Of a DNA stretch of 64,000 bases, positions 1 to 12,800 are shown in pieces. The notes under the pieces are model-generated. The model worked only from the letters and a program-made list of their open reading frames with translations, did not search any database and was not told where the DNA came from. How positions within the stretch are numbered: the first letter of the stretch is position 1; each line of letters opens with the position of its first letter. Made by a program: the position numbers and the translations under genes. Source of the DNA: Silurus meridionalis (taxonomy: Eukaryota; Chordata; Actinopteri; Siluriformes; Siluridae); assembly GCF_014805685.1 (NCBI RefSeq), contig NC_060885.1, positions 34,635,632 to 34,699,631 of the forward strand. The letters run 5' to 3'.

Positions 1-1110
1 GTTAAGGTTAGGGTTAGGTTTAGGGTTAAGGTAAGGGTAAGGGTAAGGGTTATGGTAAGGGTTAGGGATTAGGGTTAGGGTTAGGGTTAAGGTTAGGGTT
101 AGGGTAACAGTTAGAATTAAGGTAAGGGTTAGGGTAGGGGTTAGTTTAAGGGTTAGGGTAAAAGTTAGAATTAAGGTAAGGGTTAGGGTAAGGGTTAGGG
201 TAAGGGTTAGGGTTAGGGTTAGGGTTAGGGTAAGGGTTAGGGTAACAGTTAGAATTAGGGTAAGGGTTAGGGTAAGGGTTAGGGTAACAGTTAGAATTAG
301 GGATAGAGTTAGGGTAAGGGTTAGGGTAACAGTTAGAATTAAGGTAAGGGTTAGGGTAAGGGTTAGTTTAAGGGTTAGGGTAACAGTTAGAATTAAGGTA
401 AGGGTTAGGGTATGGGTTAGAGTAACGGTTAGGGTAAGGGTTAGGGTAAGGGTTAGGGTAACAGTTAGAATTAGGGTAAGGGTTAGGGTAACAGTTAGAA
501 TTAGGGTAAGGGTTAGGTAAGGGTTAGGGTAAGGGTTAGGGTAACAGTTAGAATTAAGGTAAGGGTTAGGGTAAGGGTTAGGGTTAGGGTAAGGGTTAGG
601 GTAACAGTTAGAATTAGGGTAAGGGTTAGGGTTAGGGTAAGGGTTAGGGTAACAGTTAGAATTAAGGTAAGGGTTAGGGTAAGGGTTAGTTTAAGGGTTA
701 GGGTAACAGTTAGAATTAGGGTAAGGTTAGGGTTAGGGTTAGGGTAAGGGTTAGGGTAAGGGTTAGGGTAATGGTTAGAATTAAGGTAAGGGTTAGGGTA
801 TGGGTTAGGGTAAGGGTTAGGGTAACAGTTAGAATTAGGGTAAGGGTTAGGGTAACAGTTAGAATTAGGGTAAGGGTTAGGGTAAGGGTTAGGGTAAGGG
901 TTAGGGTAACAGTTAGAATTAGGGTAAGGGTTAGGGTTAGGGTTAGGGTAACGTTTAGAATTAGGGTAAGGGTAAGGGTTAGGGTTAAGGTTAGGGTAAG
1001 GGTTGGGGTGACATTTAGAATTAGGGTAAGGGTAAGGGTAAGGGTAAGGGTAAGGGTAAGGGTTAGGGTAAGGGTAAGGGTTAGGGTTAAGGTTAGGGTA
1101 ATAAACATGA
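1..1110 (+). repeat. Degenerate telomere-like (TTAGGG)n array
   Basis: About 1.1 kb of GGGTTA/GGGTAA hexamers with the G-rich strand on plus. Many units read GGGTAA instead of GGGTTA. A longer unit recurs many times: GGGTAACAGTTAGAATTA followed by GGGTAAGGG or AGGTAAGGG. This higher-order variant structure shows an old interstitial or subtelomeric satellite rather than a fresh telomere end. It begins at the window edge, so its left limit is unknown. Open frames on both strands (repeated Val-Arg or Thr-Leu) are products of the repeat and not genes. Confidence 0.93.
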
Positions 1111-2386
1111 ACTACAGCAAGTTCACCAACTCTGTGGTGTAAAGAAACTATGTATCATCAAGGTCATGGTACACCAGTGGTACCCAATAAATCATAAGTT
1201 TGTTTAGCAGTCACGTCTTGTTTATTTTTTGTACTTATTGTATTTGTTCACATTTCAGGAAATTACAGAATTATGAGATTTGTTCGAACAGGTTTTAACA
1301 TGCTTCTTCCGAATCACACAACTTAGTCTTGCACCTTCGCTTCACATCCCAACATTGACTTTCCAATCAGGCATTCTGCCAACTAACATGGAGACTGACA
1401 CTGCTGTTGACTCATGAATGTGTGCAGTTGTGGGAATTGGCTGCTCAACACTGTACTCCTGGGGCCACATGCCAAATGTCCTCAGTGTGGACAGAGAGCA
1501 TTTGACATTACAGGCTAACCTGTAGAGAGATGGAATATCTGATGAGAAGCTCCTGAAAGGTCTTGTCTAGAGAATAGCTGCCTCCATCATTAGCTGCGTC
1601 ATTGGATTACACTAAAGCAAGATTCTCTTAGTGTTAAAAAAAACTCTTTTTCAGTTGTTTAGACATTTAGCATTTGAAATATGAACAGCCTGACGTGAAA
1701 TGTAAATAAAGAAAAACATGTTCTGATTTAGATTTTCTTTATATTTTGTACATGCACATGTATTCACATGTTTGGGAAATATTTTCTAACCAATCCAGTG
1801 AATGGTATATTCTTGAAAGATGGGAGAAAATGAGATCATCTGGTGGATATGTGTAGAACATAAAAGCACAGAAAACTCCACACTGACAGATCCAAGCTCA
1901 GGATTAAATCCTGGAGCTGAGACCCACTGCACCATCTGAAATGATTATACATCCAAATAGTTTTCATTACATGCATAAATCTGATTTTGAAATAAAATAA
2001 TTTGCTGAAAATACCAGTATTTATGGACGGGTGGTGGTGTTGTTATATTATATTGTTAATTGCATGCCGTTGCTGCTGAGGCTTTGGATACAATAAAAAA
2101 ATAACCATTAAAGACTAAACATTTGTCACTGGTAAATTGCTCTGCACTTCAATGTAAAGACAAATGACATTTTAACTGTGCTTTAATGTCTGTCATCAAA
2201 AAGTTACTGCTGTATTACTGGGGTGGCATGTTGTCTCTCCTACTGCTGTTTTGTTTTGATGTCTCATCTCAATCGGGAGAAATCAATACCACAGGGTTCA
2301 CCCCCAAAGGACTTTTTTTTTTACATCAGCAGCATAAGAACACATAAATGAAACAGCATGTAGGTGTGTCAAAACTCTGTAACTGT

Positions 2387-2390
<4 letters not shown>

Positions 2391-2445
<55 letters not shown>
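2391..2445. repeat. (GT)n microsatellite
   Basis: Nearly pure GT dinucleotides over about 55 bp, with one early interruption (GTAT). Confidence 0.97.
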
Positions 2446-2939
2446 GCAGCACACTGCAGTTTCTCTCCACACAGATCTGGTTCTTTCTGCTGCCAAGCTG
2501 CTGTTCTGTTTAAATCAACAAAAACCCCAAACCCTTCAAACCCTGATGTTTTAAACCTAATCAAGTACAGTGATGATGAGCTTCTCACCAGCTGCTTCTT
2601 CTCCTGGAGCCACAGTCTCACTGTTTACTATGTCAGATCCTAATGATCAGGATTACAGCTAACCCAATTAATTACTACTTTCCCAGCAGATCTGTTTTGG
2701 TTACTACCAAACAAACTTGACATAAACGTCTTTATTACAAACTCACGTCAGCAGAAACCACGTCTGACTGTGACACTCGTTTTCTAGAAAGCTTATTGAA
2801 AAAACAATCCTTTATACTTTATTAAGAATACTTTATTTGTACACTTGTCAAGAAAAACAATCAGTGATTTGGTGTTTTTACACGGGTTTTTTTTATCACA
2901 ACCTTATTAGTGTGGGGACAGTAAACTTTAATATTCAGG

Positions 2940-3070
<131 letters not shown>

Positions 3071-6000
3071 AGCACACAGCATTGAAATGAAAACTCTTTT
3101 AAATATAGTTTACTGTATATAGGTTCCTTTTTTATCATTCTTTGCATAAATAGAAAAGTACAATAATCGTTTATACATTTGCACAGGGAGAACGCAGAGA
3201 GTAAACCAGTAATAAAAGCACAATACAAGCAATAAAGAAAAAATAAGTTGTGGAAGAGACATGAAAGAGAAAACGGAGGATTGAATCCAGGATCCGGTTT
3301 GACATTACTATATTTATATGATGTAATTGAAGTAAACAGACAGTTTTTTGTGCTACAGTATATCTGAATGTAGTTTTCTGTTCATCATTGACATATACAG
3401 GAATAGAGGAGATGGAAAGACAGATGGTTCTAAACTGTTTCTGTGCCTATTTTTACTCCAAGCAATATAATTGAAACATAATTAAATTATAAATCGATAA
3501 AATCGAGTAAACAAAAGACCAAGACATAATAATGCAGTGCACGTGACATAGCTGGACTGCCCAATGTGAACTGAATCAGATTTGACTTGTTGGATTTGTT
3601 TCTTTCCCCAAAGATCCCTGTAACACCACTGACACCAGCAGGTCTCATATGCTGTAAATGTCATACTGTCGCTTCCCTCAGGTCATCGCTGCTAAATGTC
3701 ACATTGTCTAACCTCAGTGTCATTCACATGAACATGGTTTAATTCTACTCTTCTCACAAACACAAAAAGCCCAATATCTGATCATCTAAACGGTACGCTT
3801 TCTGCAACCATGACACACGTATGTGTAAAAGCAGAACACGTTTGATCCTATTTGTGTTTTTATTATTGCTGTAGAGGAATAATAAGACAAGATCATCTAA
3901 GATTCTTTAAATCACTCAGTCTGCTTAAAGACGTATGGAGCTGCCACTGTTAATCATTTCAGAAAAAAGGTAAAAGATTCGGGAAGTTTAATCCCGTTGC
4001 AATCGATGGAGAACAATTTTGCAAAATGCAAAAAATGTACCAAAAAGAAATACAAAATATCTGATCACATTAAAGAGCAAGAAATAAGGCAGTTGATACC
4101 AAGCCAGGCATTACAGCATTACATCTGTTACTACACACATTACAACTTGTCTGTAACTAAATGCATTCCATAAACATTCCAAATGCTTTATACATCCTCA
4201 GGCTTCAGCAGGTAAATAAATACCCTGAAATGTATTACAAGCCTCACTTTATCTCCTACTCTCTTCAGTCTACACTCCTTATATGTACCTGTAAATCCAC
4301 TTCTTACACATTTTATACATTTTACATTAGAAAAATATACCTATAGGAGTTTATACAACTGTATCTCATATGGCTTTAGCATAATAACATGCATGATACT
4401 ACTGTATATCAAGCCTGAAGTTGAAACTACCTGAGGGTTTTTATAATGTTTCTCTATTGTTTCCTTTCTTGCAAGATGCATCAGATACAAACCAAAGACC
4501 TTTCGTCTACTCTGGTACAAGAAAAAAGGGTGCAGTTCCCACCATGCCATGCTGCACAATTTCAGGACACCCGAAAGCTATTTACAGCATTATAGTGATG
4601 CATTATTGATACGGTGTTCTGAGTGAAATCGCTACAACTGCAACACTGAGCTTGAAGGAACCTGGTTACATGTGCTATAAATACAGATGTTAAAAAGGTA
4701 AAGCTGACAAACAGTTTAAATACTGGACAGAGAATGAAGGAAATTATTCGATACTTGGAAGGCAAGTGGGGTTCCGATAATCTGCTCTTAATGCCCTTAA
4801 TAGAAGCAGAGAAAATGTGTTCCTGTGATGCATCTTCTGTTTACCATCTACCAATTCCAGGGATTTTCAATGTGCTGTCTTAAAGAAATCCACCTGCTGC
4901 ATGCATTTCATTCTACATTTTGGATAAATGTTCTTGGACTTGATCACTAACCGTTCATCTATGTATTTTCTCATATTAAACTATATTTCCAGTATCCCAT
5001 CCACATCTGGAAACATCTGAATCTCTGATAATTCACTTAAAATCATTTCCCTCAGCTTTGAGATTTTTGCCACTAATCCACTATTGTAAAATGCTTGAAG
5101 GTCAGAAGATGAAAAGGAAGAACTGCACATTATATTTCTGGGTTTGAGAATCAATAATATGTTACCATCCTGTAAATGAGTTTTTGCAGTAATAAATGTC
5201 GATTTTAATTGGAAGATATCTCAGCAAATGTGTGACTGTAGGACTGCATGGCTGTTAATAAATCTCTGTTTTCTACTTGCCTTATGTTCACTTCTCAGAA
5301 AAACACGTGAAAGTTAGACGTGAACAGTCACTGTACCAACAACAAGCAATCCATATTTTCAGATTTTAATATTTCAGGTTAACATGTAGAAATCTAGTTT
5401 GTATTCTGTAGGCATTACGCCTGTGTGCTCATGTGATGAACATGTAAGGGTTTAGGAGTGTCACTGTTTTGCATGCTGGCACTTCATTACTTTGGGTTTA
5501 ATACTGATAAGTTCCTCATGACTGTGGAACCTTTAGTTCCTTATGTAATATTATTTATTAGTTTATTTTAGACCATGTAGAGGAGTCAAATATCCCCAAA
5601 ATGATTTTTACTTGAATTTAGGTTTCATAAAAAGAAGAAACAACATATATGAGGTCCCTGGTAATAAAAGTAAACACATTTCAGTAAAAAGCTCTTCTTC
5701 AGAAAACACACACTAGCAGAGAGGACTAAGTCAAGTCGACCAGGGTATTCTTGGGCGTCACCCAAACCTCTTAGCGAGAGAAACATCTGCTTTGGCCCTA
5801 AATTAAAATTTAGATGCAGAAAACAGTCCATCTTGCTTTTAGAAATAAAGTTGTGGATCTGCTTATTAACTTTCCTGAGCACATTACAGACTCCAGGAAT
5901 GCATAAAAACCCTGGGCATAATGTTTTAATGCTCAGAATAATGTTTCAGTTGCACAAATGTTACATCAATTTTCATACTGATGGACAATAAACTCGTCAT

Positions 6001-6756
6001 CTGATTTCACAGCTCATTAATGCTCATAAATCACTGGGTACATTTTTGGATCCTGATCTGGATTCTGATTAAATATTGTCACCTGCATCCTAGTTTTAAG
6101 GTTCAGATAAAGTTCTTACTTAATAAATCACATTTAATATTGGTTTTCTTTTTATGTGTTCATTATTTAAGGTCTAGAAATCAAGGTCAGTTATAGCAAA
6201 GTTTGTGAAACCTCCAAACCAAGAGCTGTAAATAATGTTAGAGTCAGGATCCTGTCAGCTGAGGACTAATGACATTCACTGCTTTATGCTCTGGAACATA
6301 CAGTATTACAACACCACTGCAATGTTCCAAAGAAACTGGAATAAGATCATAAGTTTACATACACCATCAACAGAGGCTAAAGATATTTATTCTTAAAGGT
6401 AATTATCAAAACAATGCATCTGAGATTACAGCCCTGGACTACGATTCCCATCAGCCACTGCACCCTCACATGACTGTCACATGTCCCTGATTATTCACAC
6501 CGGAATCACGTTGTCTTGTAATTAATGCTTGTATTTAAGTTGTTTGTCCTGCGATGATTTTTGCACAGGTTCAGTGACTTTTCTTTGTACATTAAACAGG
6601 ATCTTGCGATGTTGATAATATGAATAATTCTCTGTTAGTTTTTCATACTTTTAATTTATTAGATTGTATACAATGTAATTGTTATTAAAATTGACAGGCA
6701 CAAAAATAGTAACAGCGCTATCTATAGTAAATAATGAAAAATGGTTCTATTCCTAT

Positions 6757-6823
6757 TGTCTGGTTATTGTCTGGTTATTGTCTGGTTATTGTCTGGTTAT
6801 TGTCTGGTTATTGTCTGGTGCTG
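6757..6823 (+). repeat. 11-bp minisatellite (TTATTGTCTGG)n
   Basis: About six head-to-tail, almost identical copies of TTATTGTCTGG. The low divergence indicates a recent expansion. Confidence 0.9.
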
Positions 6824-8669
6824 GTACTATTTCTGCACCACTTTCTTTATCAGCATGATCAACAAATCACTCCCAATATAAACTGCCACTATTTCAGTCA
6901 GCTCTTTCCCTTGGGTGCTCTTCTTGTAATATTAAACAGCTTTAGGAAATGTTGATGCGAGCATTTCCTTCGACTTCATGACATGCGTGTTATTTTAAAA
7001 CTTTATTCAACAGAAGCTAAAGAAACACCTCTCCATCTTGGAAAATTCCTTCTTATCAACATGCAGTAATGTTCTCAGCTCCATCAACCCAAAACAACTG
7101 CACACAACATACAGATATATTTCCTCATTTCACTCACCACCTTTATCTGGACAATTTGTTATCAAAAGACAAACATTATACATTTTTCCACATAGTCGAT
7201 CGAAATTGCAAAAGTAGAAATTAAATTCATTTCGATCGGTGAATTGCCCTTAATGCAGCATCAGTAGCACATAATGTAAAAAATGTTTATCAATCTGAAA
7301 AAGCAGAGTTTCTCTGTTGTAATGGGTTAAACTTTAGATTTTTAATTGCAAAATATTAAGTTATATGTAAACCTCTGACCCAATGGAAATCTGATGTAAT
7401 AAAAAACTTGTCTTTTAGCAATTATTGTGAAATGACCTTATGATACAAATCAAGAACTGACAGAAAATTACCCAGGAAATGTATATGATTAATGGAATAG
7501 TGGTAAAAATACCTTTATATATATTATATATTATATAATGCATCAACAAATTGTGTCAAATCCGAACGTTTGAGCAACGCGGTATTGGGTGGCAGGTGAA
7601 GAAGCTTTTAATTGAGTTTAAAAAGGGATCAATAATCCAAAAGTTAACATAAGGGTATTCGCTATACAAATATCAGTATCTTCAGCAATAAAATGATCTC
7701 AAACATAAACGTAGTGATATTACTGCTTTAATCCTATTAAACTGCTGCTATACGATCACAAGAAAAGCGTTCCTGACCAAAATACCATCTAACCTCAAAT
7801 CCAATCACCCGTACCTCTTTTTTGTGATTATTGCCAAAAGGTTTTACTAATAAGAATATTTAATGTAAGTAATGTAAGTTCCCATCAATTATCTTGTTTT
7901 TTAAATGCTTAATAATGACATGGAACTTTTAAAAGACTACAGGTTATTGTTATATACAAGTGTTCTTGTTTATTCTTATTATGACCGAAGTTAAAAGGGT
8001 TAATTTTTATAGAGTTACAGTAGATCATTCCAAAAAGGGTCACAGGTTTTTCACACAATTGCATGAACATAATTTCTGATATGTATGTTTTACATTTGAA
8101 TATTTCATCAAGATTATTTGCAATAATAATAACCCTATAAGAAAGAGATGCATAGCTGAAATATAGGCATGTGCAAGATGTTTGATGATGTTCTGTGAGT
8201 TAATCCTGTCAAATAGACACGTTCTATATTAATCATAGACCCTTTTTTAAAAATGAATATTCCTTAGTTTGGGGTTTGTCTGTATAGCAATGTTGTACTA
8301 TGCATTTCCAATATTTTAACTAAAATAAAGCTAGAAAATACTGAACGTACTTAACTACAAATGCTTTGACCTTTAGTACTGTACGCCTCTACACAGGCTC
8401 AGGAAGATCATTATGCAGCTTTTGCACTTTATCAAGTCACATGGGGTTTCTTACTCCACTTTAAAATAAATCCATCACCTTTTCAGTTGTAGCCTAATTC
8501 CAGTGGGGTATCATCTGAACCCTGGCTCAAATAGATATCTAAAATACATCATGCAGATCATGCTGTTTTTCTGTGTACAAGGCAAATTCACACTGTAGTC
8601 AAAATCACTTCAAGGCTTTGACTTAGAAAAGCTTTCCTGTTAGTATCACTCTCGATCCATATGACATGT

Positions 8670-9790
8670 TTACCTTAAGTCACTTGTCTCTGCCAGCCTG
8701 TTGTTCATGATGCCTAAAGCTCCAACTCCACCAGAGAAACCATTGTGTCTTGAGCTTCCACAAACTGTTCTGGGATATCCATTTGCAGTCTCTGAAAGCT
8801 GTTTCTGCATGATGGCCAGCGATATCTTGTTTGAGCCTGCCAAGTCCCGCATGGAGATCATCTCACCAGAAAGCCTTCTTCCCTCCCGATCATTGTCACA
8901 AGGTCCCTCAGAGTCATACGGGTGTCCAAAATGGCCCTGTCTGAGGCGTGAACCAGGGCGGATGGCATTGCGCCGCCCCAGGAAAGCGCTGGCCTTGTTG
9001 CATTGCTGGCAGCATAGACAACTCATTTTACTCAGCATCCAGTTGAGGACCTGCTTGATAACAATTGAAATCACGTTGAAGAGTGAGTAGATGCAGCACA
9101 CTCCGGTCAGGATTAAAAGGAAGTTGGCCATCCGGTACAGGCCCTGGTAGCTGTAGGATTTGTTCTGGCTGCTCACCAGGTCTCCAAAACCAATAGTGCT
9201 GAAGGTGACGAAGCAGAAGTAAAGGGAGTCGAGGTACGCCCAGCCTTCAATGGGGCTGTACATGGCTGAGGCACAACAGGAGATGATGATAGCTGACAGG
9301 CCCAGGATCAGCATCACATGGTAGACAGAGGGCTTCCAACCTGGAAGAGTGCTGGCAGCAAAGTCCTGGCAAATTCCAGGTGGGAGCAGGCCACTGGTAC
9401 GTAAGCGATGTAGCCGAAAAGCTTTCATCACAACAGCTAAGAGAGTAATGATACGTTCTAGAAAAAGGTTAAAGAACAGAATAGTGGCTGCACATCCAAG
9501 AAGACCATAGAAGATCAGAAACACTTTGCCAGCTACGGTCACTGGGGTTGTCATCCCATAGCCTAGAGGAAAGAGGAAAGTACCAGTAAAGCAGAGATTC
9601 AGAAAAAGAACTGTTCTACATACAGTAATGATTTAGTGACAGAAATGCTGTGGAATATCTTTCCTCCACCTACGGCTAATGCTTTATACACACTTCATAG
9701 CAATGCATTCTTTTATTTTTATTATTTTCATTTGGAATCAATTTCCAAGAACACACAAGTGCTGTAACTTGTAAAGAGAGGGTTAGAGAG

Positions 9791-9871
<81 letters not shown>

Positions 9872-12800
9872 TTTTTTTTTTATGTTACATGATTAAGAGT
9901 TTACATAGTGATTATGAACAAAGGAAACAATATTTACACTAATAAATGCCTCAGAAATAAAAAAATGCTATAAAAAAAATGATGTATCTGGATTCAGCAG
10001 AGTGAAGATGAGCAGATGCTAACCATAAGTAAGTATAAGAAATGTTTTTAGCACAAATGACAGAGAAAAAATAACTAAAGCACAAACAGTAAAAGAATTG
10101 TGCTTGCTTTTGTCTTTCAATACTTTCAGCATCAGTACTGAAAACAGAGATTAAATCTACATGAATAGATTTGAAACTGTGTTTGTTACAGATGTGAGCT
10201 CTGACTAGTGACGCTCTCTGACTGTCCAATCAAAAGATGTGAAAATGCCCACGTTATTGGACCCCTGCTAGAGGGCCCCAGTGTGGCCAACTCACAGTCT
10301 GATTGGTTAAAGCAACAGCCTGAATCTGATTGGATAGAAACTCTAACCGAAACTTACACTCCAGGAAGCAGCTCAAGCGAGAGAAATGCTATGAAAATAA
10401 AGAGAATATTCTATTGGGTAAACTTTAATACATATTCATGAAAAATCATATTAAACTGTATGTCAGTGATTCTGGTAGTGTTTAGGAGAGCAGAGAAGGT
10501 CTTTCTGGCCCTGACAGCTCACCACTTGGGATCCTAATAGAGTTTAGTAAAAAGCGGTCAGAAATACGTTTCCCGAAAAAGCAGAGCTGGAACATACTGC
10601 ATACCTGCAAGTATTAAAGGAGGTTAACATGCACAGGTGCATTTGGAATGTAATTTAATCTCTAATTGACACCAATACTCACATCTATTTTATTATCAGT
10701 ATATTATCAATTCTATATTATTATGTTTCATTTCATTCTGATTTTTATCTTATTGATGATGTAATAATGATGTAATAACAGAGCATCACTGAAACAGACA
10801 AAAAGTTAATATTGCAAAAACAGTCAGATGTTGGAGACACAACAGTCTGTGGATTCACCTGATAAAGCTGATGTTGCTTGAACCTACAGAACAGAGCTCA
10901 TCAGATCTACTCCACAGGAAGTGCATTTTTGCGTCCCACAGCTGGTGGTGATGAAGCACTCGGATTCAATAATGATCCAAAATAATCCTTTATAAAACGC
11001 TGGTTGATCACACTGATTTATTTTCTTTGAAAGCTTGCGGTTGATACGAGTTGTCCCTGTACGCGACCAAACCGACCTTGCGGTAGTTTGTTATTAATAA
11101 ATGGCCCCTATTTTAAAATCTCAAAGTCTGCCAAGAGTGTTAAGTGTCTGTCCCTCAGGATGCTCTCAGTTTCCACAAACTATAATTCTGTGAGCTATTT
11201 GCATGACGCTGTGTTTTTTTTTCAGAGACGTTAAATTGAACTTCAATGTCAGGAGGAACTTGAGAAAGAAAAGCTGTGAAAGGGAACTTTGTGTCAGACC
11301 TTCAGGTCTCTTATCTGCCATTTTAATATGAATTATTATTATTTTTGTAATATTTTGGGTGGGCTTAATAAAATGAGGAGCATTGAGTTTAACACATCTA
11401 CTATAGAGCAACTTGATATGGTCGTCTTCCTGTCCTTATGTGAGGTGAAATCTTAAACAATCAGTATTTATATCTGTTTTTAACCATTCTAACATGATGC
11501 ATTGCTAAAAGTGAGGTGGGACCATAACCACATTAGAAAAATATATTGCAGACTGACACATGTTGTGTGCAAAAGGAAAATCACTGTCAGTGTGAGACAC
11601 TTAATGGTTCCTAGTTTGTATTTCTGCTTCTTGAGCTATAATTAGGAATCTTGTCAATCATGCACAAGCTGACAGAGATGCAAGCAGACAGCAGACACAA
11701 TGCACATAATCTATTAGCTCATAAGGTGATACCGATATGGGCCAATTCCATCCGCAAATCATGGTTTTGACAAAATCATCATTGTTTTAAATTACATTTG
11801 GTGTACCCGTGTTAGCTGTAATGACTTACATTCTTACTAGATGGCCAGGAAATGTGTTCGAGAGTGAGGGCAGAAGTCTGCAGACAGCAGGAGCAGCAGT
11901 GCTGCTAATATGAGCTAGTACAGTATGTGCACAGACACATCACATGATTTCATGTACCAATGTTGTCTCTGATGCCTACAGCAGAAACTGCTATATGTGA
12001 CTCATATTACTTTTAAATCACAAAGAAATATTTTAATCTAAATCAATCAGGATTTGGAGATTTCCCCCTTTCAGATTTGATTCACTTGGCAGGTAACACA
12101 GACGTTCTTTATTACTTCTCTATAGAGCATGTGGTGTTTTAAAAGGGCATTTGAGATTGCTTTCTTTTGTGGAATAGAACCCAGACGCTGTTCAAACAGC
12201 AGCTCTTACTAACAAAGCTATCAACTGTTCTGTCCACTACAGGGTTTTAAAGGCACTTGACATAGGCACTTAAAATCCTGATACATGGTTCAAATGCATT
12301 ATTTACACTGCAGCTTTTCTGGTTCTCTTTATGGCTCAATACAAGAGCAAGATAACCTGCAATTATTATAATGCTCTGTAATGTTCTCTACTATATTAAT
12401 GTATGGAGATATGCAGCAATGTGTACATTTATATATTTATTTATTTATTTATTAACATGTTTAGTTGAAACCAATGTTTAGTTTGAAATCGATTATCTGT
12501 TTTCAGTTTTAATTGTATTTGTCAGCTGTTAGGTTTAGGCTTAATATTATAAAGTATATATATTTTTAACTCTCTTCAGTCTGAAAGAGCAACGCAAGAT
12601 TTATTAATACAAAACACATCAAGAATTGAATTAAATTCTCTTTAATGTAATTTGTATAATTCCTTTTATAATGGACAGCATCGATTCGTTTGTATAGGTT
12701 TGTCTGTAATGAGTGAGTCAGTGGTGACTGTGGTCAAGTAAAATCTCACTGAGATGGCCTGAGGAAGAAACCTTGAGAGGAACCAGACTCAGAAGGAAAA

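Noticed and set aside
716..1142. Open frames of 123-130 codons on both strands at the left end
   Set aside because: They are translations of the telomere-like repeat (Thr-Leu and Val-Arg alternation).
10208..10441. 77-codon plus-strand frame in kcnk12 intron 1
   Set aside because: There is no similarity to a known family, no splice context and no codon bias visible.
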